Assembly (NCBI GenBank): GCA_934630445.1 | Contig: CAKTWY010000039.1 | Coordinates: 1 to 15,627, forward strand | Source: an uncultured Eubacteriales bacterium | GTDB taxonomy: Bacteria > Bacillota > Clostridia > Oscillospirales > Butyricicoccaceae | Direction of reading: 5' to 3' | Length of the DNA: 15,627 nt | Part shown: piece after piece, positions 6,908 through 13,987 of the stretch | Layout of the letters: every line of letters begins with the position of its first letter | How positions within the stretch are numbered: position 1 is the first letter of the stretch | Notes under the pieces: model-generated | What the model saw: the letters and a program-made list of their open reading frames with translations, nothing else | The model's database searches: none | Told to the model about the DNA's origin: nothing | Translations under genes and position numbers: made by a program

Positions 6908-7831
6908 TTGTCTGAATCGGGAATCCGGCTGAAACGGGCGGGCGCGGTGACGATCATGCGCACAACGCTCGATGCCATCACCGCGGCGCGCGACCCCGAC
7001 GCCGCGCTTTTATATCTGTATATCCTCTCGGCGGAGCCTGCTTTCGACGCGCAGCAGGCCGCGCTCGCGCTCGGTTTTTCCGCCGCGCGCGTATATGCGG
7101 CGCTGAACAGCCTCGCTGCTCTGGGCATTATCGAAGCGCCGGCCGCTTCCCAGGCGGCGCCGCACCCGGAACAGCCCGACCCCGCCGCGCTCTGCTCCGA
7201 GCGCAGGGAGAACGCCGCTTTTTCCGCTGTATGCGATTTTACCGAGCTGACGACCGGGCGGACACTGAGCGAACGCATGCTCGCCGCGCTTTACCATATT
7301 CACAACGAACTGAAGCTGCCGCCCGAGGTGATTATGCTCCTCATTCAGTCGCTCTCCGACGCCGGGAAGCGGCGCTTTACATACCGCGATCTCGAAAAAG
7401 AGGCGTATGTCTGGGTGGATCGCAATCTCTTCACGCTTGACGACGCGGAAAAATATCTGCGCCTGAGCGCACGCAGAAGCGCCGAGATGGCAAACCTGCG
7501 TCGCCGTCTGGGCCTCGACGGGCATGCGCCCACGCCGACGGAGGAGAAATATCTGCGCCAGTGGATGGACTGGAACATGCCGGAGGAGCTCATTCTTCTT
7601 GCATACGACAAAACGGTGTCCAAATTCAACAGCGTGCGCTGGAGCTATTTTCATTCCATCCTGAACCGGTGGCATGAACAGGGCTTATGCACGCTCGACG
7701 ACGTAAAGGCGCGCGACAGACGTCCCGGCGGCGCGAATGCGCCGGCACCCGACACGCAGCGGCCTGACGATGCCCAGGAATACGCCAGCCGTATCCGCTC
7801 GTACCTCGACCGCAAGCGCTCCGGCTCATAA
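6908..7831 (+). CDS. DnaD-domain replication protein
   Basis: DnaD/DnaB(Bacillus)-type proteins remodel DNA at the origin or at restart sites and help load the replicative helicase. From TTG 6908 the protein has 307 residues. An N-terminal winged-helix-like part (about 27-77, DAALLYLYILSAEPAFDAQQ..., SAARVYAALNSLAALGIIE) is followed by a linker rich in Ala and Pro and by two DnaD-type helical domains: about 114-183 (LPPEVIMLLIQ...FTYRDLEKEAYVWVDRNLFTL) and about 207-268 (TPTEEKYLRQWMDW..., YFHSILNRW). YFHSILNRW fits the family's YxxxIxxxW signature. AGGTG stands 6 bases before this TTG and itself overlaps an in-frame GTG at 6899, which is therefore unlikely to be the start. The dnaC-like gene follows after 51 bases on the same strand, a pairing usual in Clostridia. 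It is not certain that this is the functional DnaD rather than a DnaB-like paralogue. Confidence 0.87.
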   Translation: MSESGIRLKRAGAVTIMRTTLDAITAARDPDAALLYLYILSAEPAFDAQQAALALGFSAARVYAALNSLAALGIIEAPAASQAAPHPEQPDPAALCSERRENAAFSAVCDFTELTTGRTLSERMLAALYHIHNELKLPPEVIMLLIQSLSDAGKRRFTYRDLEKEAYVWVDRNLFTLDDAEKYLRLSARRSAEMANLRRRLGLDGHAPTPTEEKYLRQWMDWNMPEELILLAYDKTVSKFNSVRWSYFHSILNRWHEQGLCTLDDVKARDRRPGGANAPAPDTQRPDDAQEYASRIRSYLDRKRSGS

Positions 7832-7882
7832 GGCCGCGCGCATTTTCAGGCCGGAACAGAACCCCGGCAGAATGGAGTTATT

Positions 7883-8878
7883 ATGGACAGTGTCATCCTG
7901 CGCCGCGTGCTGTCGCAGTTTGAGGCCGACCGCCTGCGCGACGAAAATCTTCTTTCGGAGCGCCGCCGGGAGATTTATGACAAAATCCCCGAAATAAGGA
8001 CCATTGAAGCCGACATGCGTACAACCGCCGCCAAAATCTCCCGCGCGGCTTTTTCCGACGGGAGCGACCCGCGCGTCAAGCTTCAGGCGATCAAGAGTCA
8101 TAACGATGCGCTGATCGAGAGACGCTCTCTCCTTCTTCGGCAAAACGGCTATCCGGAAGACTATCTTGCCATCCGCTACCGGTGCCCGCTATGCTCCGAC
8201 CTCGGCTACATCGGCGCGCAGCCCTGCAAGTGCCTCGTCGCGGCATACGCCCGCGAGCAGGCAAAAGAGCTGTCGAGCATGCTGAACCTCTCCGAATATA
8301 ATTTCGACAAGTATACGGACCGCTACTTTTCCCCTGTTCCCGATCCGAAATACCGCGTTTCCCCGGCGGACAATATGGAAATGATCTATGACCGCTGCGT
8401 CGAATTCGCCGAGGGCTTCGGCAAGCATCATCTGAATTTTCTCTTTTACGGCGCGAGCGGTTTGGGGAAGACGTTCCTGTCCGGCTGCATCGCACGCGCG
8501 GTGGGTGATCGCGGATTTTCCGTGGTATACGACACGGCGATCAACATCGCCGCCTCCTATTCGCGCGTGCGCTTTGACCATGCCGGCGAGGAGGACACGC
8601 GCCGCATGCGGCGGGCAAAACTGTGCGACCTGCTTATTATCGATGATCTCGGCACGGAAATGGCCAGCGCCGTCGTCACCGAGGGGATCTATGCGCTGAT
8701 CAACCACCGCCTGACGGAGCGGCGCTCGACCATCATCAGCACGAACCTTACCCCCGAACAGATCGCCTCGCGCTATTCCCAGCAGATCGCCTCGCGTCTG
8801 AATGGCGAATACGAACACATGCGCTTTTTCGGCGAGGATATCCGGCTGATCAAAAAGCGTGAGCGCGGCGCGCTGTAA
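7883..8878 (+). CDS. DnaC/DnaI-like helicase-loader ATPase
   Basis: A 331-residue AAA+ ATPase that by family loads the replicative DnaB-type helicase onto DNA. The N-terminal part is helical (about 1-95), followed by a zinc-binding motif CPLC...CKC (Cys101, 104, 115, 117), as in DnaI. The ATPase domain has Walker A GASGLGKT (190-197), Walker B LLIIDDLG (250-257), sensor-1 STN (286-288) and the arginine-finger-type SRL (304-306) in QQIASRLNG. Its length and layout match DnaI/DnaC of Firmicutes and not IstB transposition ATPases, which lack the zinc motif and sit next to istA. ATG 7883 follows GGAG at 6 bases. It is the second gene of the operon and ends about 90 bases before a strong terminator. 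Confidence 0.92.
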   Translation: MDSVILRRVLSQFEADRLRDENLLSERRREIYDKIPEIRTIEADMRTTAAKISRAAFSDGSDPRVKLQAIKSHNDALIERRSLLLRQNGYPEDYLAIRYRCPLCSDLGYIGAQPCKCLVAAYAREQAKELSSMLNLSEYNFDKYTDRYFSPVPDPKYRVSPADNMEMIYDRCVEFAEGFGKHHLNFLFYGASGLGKTFLSGCIARAVGDRGFSVVYDTAINIAASYSRVRFDHAGEEDTRRMRRAKLCDLLIIDDLGTEMASAVVTEGIYALINHRLTERRSTIISTNLTPEQIASRYSQQIASRLNGEYEHMRFFGEDIRLIKKRERGAL

Positions 8879-8894
8879 GATGTCGTTCAAAGGC

Positions 8895-8946
8895 CGCAAA
8901 ACGCCTCCCATTCCTGCGTATAAAGCCGCCGGACCAGCGTTTTGCG
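8895..8946. repeat. 10-bp perfect inverted repeat after the dnaC-like gene
   Basis: CGCAAAACGC (8895-8904) and GCGTTTTGCG (8937-8946) are exact complements with a 32-base loop. It has no T-run and stands just before the terminator at 8968; the two may form stacked stems in the 3' end of the dnaD-dnaC mRNA. Function unknown. Confidence 0.5.
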
Positions 8947-8960
8947 AGCCGGCAGTTTCA

Positions 8961-9007
8961 AAAGACCGGTCCGCTGCAAAACAGAACTGTTTTGCAGCGG
9001 ACCTTTT
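8961..9007. terminator. Bidirectional intrinsic terminator, dnaC-like / peptidoglycan-binding operon
   Basis: A perfect 17-bp stem (8968-8984 GGTCCGCTGCAAAACAG with 8987-9003) and then TTTTCT (9004-9009) on the + strand; CAAAAG before it (8960-8964) gives a U-run on the - strand. It lies between the convergent stops at 8878 (+) and 9011 (-). Confidence 0.9.
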
Positions 9008-9010
9008 CTG

Positions 9011-9370
9011 TCAAGTTGCTTCTCCCCCCGGCCACATAAAGCGCCGCTCCCACTCATTCGTTTCGCCGGCGGAGGCCGGCTTTGTCATCTCTGCCGGCTC
9101 GCCTGCCGGTGCATACAGCGACGTATGCCATATATCAGGATGGTTATGAATATGGTAATCCGCTACAAGCGTATCCCACGTGCGCAGATCGATCACCCCT
9201 GTTGTCGGCAGCCCGTTTTCGCGCTGGAACTCCCGGACCGTAAATCGTGTCTCTCTTCCATATACGCCGTCCGGAATCAGGAAAAAGCGCGAGCCGCTTC
9301 TTCTGCTCCAGTCGCGCAGATAGGTCTGCGCTTCACGTACAGCGCGGTTTATATATGTTTTTTCTGCCAT
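9011..9370 (-). CDS. Small single-repeat peptidoglycan-binding protein
   Basis: A 119-residue protein with one PG_binding_1 repeat at about 14-69: an N-terminal helix (REAQTYLRDWSRR), PDGVYGRETRFTVREFQREN and GLPTTGVIDLRTWDTLV, which are the classic D-G-x-Y/F-G, T...V..FQ, and G-x-(V/I)-D..TW signatures. The C-terminal 45 residues (HIHNHPDIWHTSLYAPAGE...) contain no domain I recognise. It has no signal peptide or membrane segment. It is the last gene of a three-gene - strand operon; its ATG at 9370 lies 24 bases after the stop of the larger peptidoglycan-binding gene and has AAAGGAGC at 8 bases. By family it binds the peptidoglycan stem; no catalytic domain is present, so the role is likely to be structural or targeting, probably in the spore (inference from neighbours). 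Confidence 0.85.
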   Translation of the reverse strand: MAEKTYINRAVREAQTYLRDWSRRSGSRFFLIPDGVYGRETRFTVREFQRENGLPTTGVIDLRTWDTLVADYHIHNHPDIWHTSLYAPAGEPAEMTKPASAGETNEWERRFMWPGGEAT

Positions 9371-9394
9371 GCAGCCTGCTCCTTTCCATCTGTT

Positions 9395-10813
9395 TTATGT
9401 GCCGAGCACCGCACCGGGGAACTGTCCGGTGCTCCTGACGTTTCCTGCGCGCAGGTCTGCATCGGTGTTTGTAATGCTGTCCCATGTCACCGGTCCGACG
9501 ATGCCGTCCACCTCAAGTCCGAACGCGTTCTGATATGCGCGCACAGCCTGCTCCGTCAGCTGATCAAACACACCCGTCGGCTCCACCGGGGGGATCTCCG
9601 GATATGTGCGCGCGATATTGGCGAGATATGCCTGCAGAACAAACACCGCCTGCCCGGTCGAGCCGCGCCTGAGCGGCGTACCCGGATACAGCGCAAGGCC
9701 CGTTCCCCCCAGCTGAGGCGGAAGCTGCTGGATGATGCCGGCATACGCCTCGTAGATCTCGTTCCAGGTCTGTTCGTCCACCACGCCCGTGACCGGCAGC
9801 CCGGCAAACGCCTGAAACGCACGCACGGCATTCTCCGTCTGTGCGTCAAAATTCCCGGTAAAGTCTATAAACGGAACGGCGTTATTGAAAAAGCCGATAT
9901 AGGCGAGAAAATACTGCAGCACCTTGACCGCGTCATTCGGATCCCCCGGTCTGAGCTCTCCCTGATACTGCTTGGGCAGGTCCGCCAGCGTAATTCCTTC
10001 GCCCTGCAGCTCCGCCAGACGGCGAACGGACGTATGAATAAACTGCAGCCTGTACCAGGTGCCTTTCCCAACAATGCCGTCCGGAGTGAGATTGAAGATA
10101 CGCTGAAACGCCTTTACGGCCTCCTCCGTATTTTCTCCGAAAATACCGTCCACAGGGTTGATCTTTGGGATGGCCGGATAATCCGCAGAAACGCGGTTGA
10201 GCTTCATCTGAATGTTGCGCACATAATTCCCCGTGTCTCCCCGGCGAATCGGCGTGCCCGGATACGACTCGATATTGGTCCGCACGGGCGCGTCGCGTAC
10301 GATATCGATGTCGTCTCCGTAATAATACTGAAGGATCTCATACGGCGTATAGCCCTGATTTGCAAGATCGACCGAGCCCCACTGCGACAGGCCCTCGCAC
10401 GTAACGGTCGTTCCGTTGCAGTACTGCGCGAAGAGCGGGCTGAGCGTTCCCTGCCGGCGCAGATAATCGTTGAAAATTTCGTCCACGAGCGCGTCGATGT
10501 TGTCAAAAATATTCCGGCCGTTTACAAACGACTGATCGTATGCCGTGGATGAGGTGATATCAAAATCATAGCCCTGGCTGCGGTACCACTCTGTATAGAC
10601 GCGGTTCAGCGCAAATGATATCTGTGCATAAATATTCGCGCGCAGCGCACTTTCAGGCCAGGTCGGATAGATCTCGCTGGACGCCACGTTTTTGATATAA
10701 TCAGGGAACGACACCGTCACGTTCTGCGCATACTGGTCCGGCCGTCCAAGATGGACGACGATATTTTCCGGTATATAGGGGATGCCTGTTGGCCCCTGTA
10801 CTTCTGGCGTCAT
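9395..10813 (-). CDS. Compact SpoIID-like domain plus three peptidoglycan-binding repeats
   Basis: A 472-residue protein. Residues about 31-172 resemble SpoIID, the spore lytic transglycosylase: VSFPDYIKNVASSEIYPTWP (SpoIID's VAAEMPASFP equivalent, with the catalytic-type Glu at 47), ALRANIYAQISFALNR (A-L-K-A-Q-A...), and GLSQWGSVDLANQGYTPYEI (SpoIID's GLSQYGAKELALQG). The middle of SpoIID is replaced by about 70 residues (TAYDQSFV..., FAQYCNGTTVTCEG), and the G-H-G-V-G before GLSQ is absent. Three PG_binding_1 repeats follow, at about 184-256, 286-355 and 376-448; the first and third share YPGTPxRRGxTG. No signal peptide is seen. The ATG at 10813 overlaps the upstream stop by ATGA and has GGAGG at 7 bases. 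Strong resemblance to the genuine SpoIID at 12894 makes a spore-wall role likely (inference); whether it cleaves glycan is unknown. Confidence 0.8.
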   Translation of the reverse strand: MTPEVQGPTGIPYIPENIVVHLGRPDQYAQNVTVSFPDYIKNVASSEIYPTWPESALRANIYAQISFALNRVYTEWYRSQGYDFDITSSTAYDQSFVNGRNIFDNIDALVDEIFNDYLRRQGTLSPLFAQYCNGTTVTCEGLSQWGSVDLANQGYTPYEILQYYYGDDIDIVRDAPVRTNIESYPGTPIRRGDTGNYVRNIQMKLNRVSADYPAIPKINPVDGIFGENTEEAVKAFQRIFNLTPDGIVGKGTWYRLQFIHTSVRRLAELQGEGITLADLPKQYQGELRPGDPNDAVKVLQYFLAYIGFFNNAVPFIDFTGNFDAQTENAVRAFQAFAGLPVTGVVDEQTWNEIYEAYAGIIQQLPPQLGGTGLALYPGTPLRRGSTGQAVFVLQAYLANIARTYPEIPPVEPTGVFDQLTEQAVRAYQNAFGLEVDGIVGPVTWDSITNTDADLRAGNVRSTGQFPGAVLGT

Positions 10814-11268
10814 GTTCTGTCCTCCTCGCGCCTCGGCGGGATCACCTCAGTGCTCGCAGCCGGAACCGGGATCATCGCCACCGGCAGAAAGGCGCGCGAA
10901 TTTCCGAACACAAAGATCGGCATTTCCTCCTGCGTCACATATCCGGGATATTCCACCTTTGCCTGATAAACGGCGAACGGCTGCGGACCATTCGGTCTCT
11001 CGGCATACTCCGCCGACGGCGCCGGCACCCGGACTTCCGGCGTCAGGCCGCTGATATTGGTTTTAAGCCGCGCTACATCCAGTACGTCCGTCACGCTCAG
11101 CCGGCGTGTGATGGTCACATCGGCGTCCGGCAGCGGAAGCGACTGTCTGCCCGCCAGCACCTGCACCTGTATTGTGCCGGAGCCTTCCAGCGGCTGCTGC
11201 TCTTCGGGAACTGGCACGTATGCCACGGCCGGCTGCGCTTTTTTGCTTGCCTTTTGCTCCATAATCAT
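10810..11268 (-). CDS. Small protein with transthyretin/carboxypeptidase-regulatory-like beta domain
   Basis: A 152-residue soluble protein with Pro-rich ends. Its middle, about 25-135 (GTIQVQVLAG...LPDADVTI, then TNISGLTP, FAVYQAKVEYPGYV, EEMPIFVFGNSRAFLPVAM), has the pattern of a carboxypeptidase-regulatory or transthyretin-like beta-sandwich: G-x-I-x-V-x-V and P-x-A-D/N-V-x-V, followed by G-Y. This fold is usually a binding or structural module. Two ATGs, at 11268 and 11262, are possible; GGAGG is 5 bases before 11268, so that one is chosen. An in-frame TTG at 11280 covers the ribosome-binding site itself and is unlikely. It is first of a three-gene operon, overlapping the next gene by four bases. 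A CATATAAAT element about 50 bases upstream on the - strand may be a sporulation sigma -10, but I found no good -35. Confidence 0.65.
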   Translation of the reverse strand: MIMEQKASKKAQPAVAYVPVPEEQQPLEGSGTIQVQVLAGRQSLPLPDADVTITRRLSVTDVLDVARLKTNISGLTPEVRVPAPSAEYAERPNGPQPFAVYQAKVEYPGYVTQEEMPIFVFGNSRAFLPVAMIPVPAASTEVIPPRREEDRT

Positions 11269-11356
11269 GCATTCCTCCAAAATTGCCCCTGACTGCCGCG
11301 CGTGGCCTGCGGCGCGGGTACATCCATTTATATGAGGCGCATACTGTATTTAACAC

Positions 11357-11397
11357 AAAAGCCGCGGCGGAGCTCCTGTTCGGAGCACCGCCGCGGC
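11357..11397 (-). terminator. Intrinsic terminator of the citrate synthase gene
   Basis: On the - strand GCCGCGGCGG (11397-11388) pairs with CCGCCGCGGC (11370-11361), with a further GCTCC/GGAGC pairing inside after one mismatch, followed by TTTTGTGTT. It stands 26 bases after the citrate synthase stop and about 90 bases before the start of the downstream operon at 11268. Confidence 0.87.
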
Positions 11398-11422
11398 CGT
11401 CATGCTGTTTTTACGCTTTTAT

Positions 11423-12769
11423 TTAAAGAATAGGGATATACGCCTGCCCGCGCGACAGCGACTTATATGCCGGGCGCATGATGCGCCCGCCGATCTGCAC
11501 CTCTTCGATGCGATGCGCCATCCAGCCGACGATGCGCGACGCGGCAAACAGCGGGGTATAAAGCTCACGCGGAATACCGAGCGTTTTGTATACAAGACCC
11601 GAGTACATATCCACGTTGGCACACATCACCTTGCTGTCACCCTTGACGGAAGCAAAAATCTCCGGCGTCAGACGCTCAACAAGCTCGATGAGGTTAAATT
11701 CGTCCAGATACCCCTTCTGCTCGGCAAGCTTGCGCGCATATTTTTTCAGCAGCACCGCACGCGGGTCGGACAGTGTGTAGATCGCATGCCCCATGCCATA
11801 AATCAAACCGCTGCGGTCCCCTGCCTGGCGATTGATGAGCTTGACGAGGTAGTCGGCAACCTCCCCCTCGCTGTCCCAGTTCGTGACATGCTCGCGGATA
11901 TCGGCAAACATCTGCTCAACTTTGATATTCGCGCCGCCATGCTTCGGCCCCTTGAGCGAGCCAACTGCCGCCGCAATGGCCGAATACGTGTCCGTTCCGG
12001 AGGAGGAAAGCACACGGCATGTAAACGCCGAGTTGTTTCCGCCGCCATGCTCTGCGTGCAGCACGAGGCACAGATCCAGAAGCTTCGCTTCCTCCTGCGT
12101 ATAATTCCCGTCCGGACGCGCCATGGCGAGCAGATTTTCCGCTGTGGTCTTGTCGGGCGAGGGGTTGTGCAGCACAAGGCTCTTATGATCGAAATAGTGC
12201 TTCTTCGTGCGGTAGGAATGCGCGATGATGGCAGGATAGCGCGCGATCAGAGAGATGGCCTGGTGATACAGGTTCTGCAGGCTGCAGTCGTCCGGGTTGT
12301 CGTCATAGGAATAAAGCGCGAGCGTCGCACGCGCAAGTTTGTTCATGATGTCGACCGAAGGGGCTTTGATGATCATATCCTCTGTAAAATTCTCCGGCAG
12401 AGGGCGGTGATCGCCGATGATGCGCGTAAATTCCTTCAACTCCGCCGCAGTCGGCAGTTTCCCCACCAGGAGCAGATACGCCGTCTCTTCAAAGCCAAAG
12501 CGGTCGTCTTTGACGAAGCCTTCAATCAAATCGTTGATATCGATCCCGCGGTAGGTGAGTTTGCCTTCCACCGGGATCCGCTCCCCTTCACTGACGATAT
12601 AGCCATGCACATCGCCGATAAAAGTCAGGCCCGCGCGCACGCCGGTGCCGTCCGCATTTCGCAGGCCGCGCTTGACGTCATAAGTTGTGTACATCTCCGG
12701 TTTGAAGCGGTTATTTTCCTCAAACTGACCGCATAGATATTGGAGGTACTCCGTGGAATGATTTTGCAT
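11423..12769 (-). CDS. gltA: Citrate synthase
   Basis: Condenses oxaloacetate with acetyl-CoA to citrate. The 448-residue protein starts at ATG 12769 (GGAG 9 bases before); the frame is open upstream to about 12967 but that part runs through the promoter. Core features: GLTFIGDVHGY (48-58), KLTYRGIDINDL (70-81), the catalytic LHAEHGGGNNSAFT (His238), GSLKGPKHGGAN (His277), the C-terminal active-site Asp in MCANVDMYSG (387), ASRIVGWMAHRIEE (410-423) and IMRPAYKS. This matches the roughly 450-residue citrate synthases of Clostridia. With no other TCA genes in view it most likely feeds 2-oxoglutarate and glutamate synthesis (inference from anaerobic lifestyle). It is monocistronic, with own promoter, operator-like inverted repeat and terminator. 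Confidence 0.95.
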   Translation of the reverse strand: MQNHSTEYLQYLCGQFEENNRFKPEMYTTYDVKRGLRNADGTGVRAGLTFIGDVHGYIVSEGERIPVEGKLTYRGIDINDLIEGFVKDDRFGFEETAYLLLVGKLPTAAELKEFTRIIGDHRPLPENFTEDMIIKAPSVDIMNKLARATLALYSYDDNPDDCSLQNLYHQAISLIARYPAIIAHSYRTKKHYFDHKSLVLHNPSPDKTTAENLLAMARPDGNYTQEEAKLLDLCLVLHAEHGGGNNSAFTCRVLSSSGTDTYSAIAAAVGSLKGPKHGGANIKVEQMFADIREHVTNWDSEGEVADYLVKLINRQAGDRSGLIYGMGHAIYTLSDPRAVLLKKYARKLAEQKGYLDEFNLIELVERLTPEIFASVKGDSKVMCANVDMYSGLVYKTLGIPRELYTPLFAASRIVGWMAHRIEEVQIGGRIMRPAYKSLSRGQAYIPIL

Positions 12770-12793
12770 CAACAACATCTCCATCCTGCAAAA

Positions 12794-12811
12794 TATAGTA
12801 TTCATACTATA
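12794..12811. promoter_or_regulatory. Operator-like inverted repeat over the citrate synthase -10/+1
   Basis: TATAGTAT TC ATACTATA: perfect 8-base arms with a 2-base centre, covering the -10 hexamer and the predicted start. The position is typical of a repressor site. It lies about 85 bases upstream of the divergent spoIID start. Confidence 0.6.
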
Positions 12812-12834
12812 ATATAAACTATCTCTTCTGTCAA
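12806..12834 (-). promoter_or_regulatory. Promoter of citrate synthase
   Basis: On the - strand TTGACA (12834-12829), a 17-base spacer and TATAGT (12811-12806). The predicted start near 12799 gives a leader of about 30 bases to the ATG at 12769. Confidence 0.82.
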
Positions 12835-12893
12835 TATGCAATGTTAAATTATTTATCTTGCAAATTTTGAGGATGTATGAAAGGAAGATCGAT

Positions 12894-13934
12894 TTGAAAA
12901 AAATTGTGCTGCTTTCATGGGTCATGGCCGCGACGCTGTTTCTTTCCTGTCTGGTCGTGCTGCGCAAAAGTGAACCGTTTCAGCTGAGCGATAACATCAG
13001 CGCCGCCGCGCCGGTGGACACGCTTCCCGCCGAGCCGCCGCCCGAAGAGGTACAGACTGATGTGCGCACGAGTGATGACACGCTCACCGTTAAGGCGCTG
13101 ATCGGCGGAGAAGTACAGGAGCTTTCAATGAAAGAATATCTGATCGGCGTCGTGGCCGCAGAAATGCCTGCTTCCTTTCCCGACGAGGCGCTCAAGGCGC
13201 AGGCCGCCGCAGCGCGCACTTATACGGTATATAAAATGCGTCTTTTGGAGCTTGGCGCCGCCAACCCGGACGAACACATGGGCGCTGTTGTATGCGACGA
13301 TTACCACCACTGCAAGGCCTTTGCCGATGTGGAGAAGCGCCGCGCCATGTGGGGGGAGGACTATGAGCGCTATGAAGCCGTGATCGAAAACGCCGTGACG
13401 GATACGGACGGTATGATCGTCAAGTACAATGGCGAGCCGATCGCCGCAGTCTTCCACTCTGCATCCGGTCCGCGCACGGAGAATGCAGCAGACGTGTGGG
13501 GAACGGAAACGCCGTATCTGAAAAGCGTGCAGGCGCCGGACGGCTCCGCTTCTCCAAACTATCGTGCGTCGGTGGAGGTGGCCGCCTCTGACTTTCGCGA
13601 GACGGTGCGCGCGGCATACCCCGAGGCCGCAGTCGACGGCGCGCCAAACACATGGTTTCGCGATTCCAGGCGCTCAGGAGCGGGCGGAATCCTCAACGTT
13701 CTTGTCGGCGGCGTACGCATCCCTGGAACAGAACTTCGCGAGATGTTCGGCTTAAACTCCACCAATTTTACCATCACGCCGAAAGAGGACTCGATCGTGT
13801 TCAACACGACCGGTTACGGCCACGGCGTGGGGCTGAGCCAGTATGGCGCAAAGGAACTGGCGCTTCAGGGCAGGTCATGGATCGAAATTTTAAAAACCTA
13901 CTATACGGGTGTGGCCGTCGAGCATCTGGGATAA
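12894..13934 (+). CDS. spoIID: Stage II sporulation protein D (spore lytic transglycosylase)
   Basis: SpoIID cuts glycan strands during engulfment of the forespore, working with SpoIIM and SpoIIP in the mother cell. From TTG 12894 the protein has 346 residues: a membrane anchor KKIVLLSWVMAATLFLSCLVVL (about 2-23), a linker rich in acidic residues and Pro, then the SpoIID domain from about 65: SMKEYLIGVVAAEMPASFP with the catalytic Glu at 90, ALKAQAAAARTYTVYK, the zinc-ligand spacing His128, Cys134, His139, Cys140 (as in the zinc-binding SpoIID of Clostridioides difficile), AAVFHSASG (185-193), VWGTETPYLKSV, RIPGTELR, GYGHGVGLSQYGAKELALQG (307-326). AAAGGAAG lies 8 bases before this TTG. A TTG at 12858 and ATG at 12873 are in frame, but their ribosome-binding sites are poorly placed. 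It is divergent from citrate synthase with no partner spo gene in view. Confidence 0.95.
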   Translation: MKKIVLLSWVMAATLFLSCLVVLRKSEPFQLSDNISAAAPVDTLPAEPPPEEVQTDVRTSDDTLTVKALIGGEVQELSMKEYLIGVVAAEMPASFPDEALKAQAAAARTYTVYKMRLLELGAANPDEHMGAVVCDDYHHCKAFADVEKRRAMWGEDYERYEAVIENAVTDTDGMIVKYNGEPIAAVFHSASGPRTENAADVWGTETPYLKSVQAPDGSASPNYRASVEVAASDFRETVRAAYPEAAVDGAPNTWFRDSRRSGAGGILNVLVGGVRIPGTELREMFGLNSTNFTITPKEDSIVFNTTGYGHGVGLSQYGAKELALQGRSWIEILKTYYTGVAVEHLG

Positions 13935-13987
13935 TCGCCTGCTGAAGCAGTACTTTTCTATATCCCGATCGGCCGAACCGTCAAATA

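Noticed and set aside
6670..7278. A 202-codon - strand open frame in the glmU/dnaD-like intergenic region
   Set aside because: Ser/Ala/Arg-rich shadow composition, no ribosome-binding site of note, and it overlaps the dnaD-like gene and its promoter.
8942..10552. A 536-codon + strand open frame
   Set aside because: Antisense to the peptidoglycan-binding genes, which have proper domains and ribosome-binding sites; this frame's translation has none and starts inside the terminator.
11402..12736. A 444-codon + strand open frame
   Set aside because: Antisense mirror of citrate synthase, with Arg/His-rich translation typical of a shadow frame.
12803..12810. CATACTAT on the + strand as a sigma-E -10 box for spoIID
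   Set aside because: It fits CATAnnnT, but no sigma-E -35 is found at the proper distance, and the bases are explained by the inverted repeat on the citrate synthase promoter.
12770..12967. N-terminal extension of citrate synthase from 12967
   Set aside because: The stretch runs through the promoter and operator-like repeat, and through the divergent spoIID start; the family begins at about 12769.
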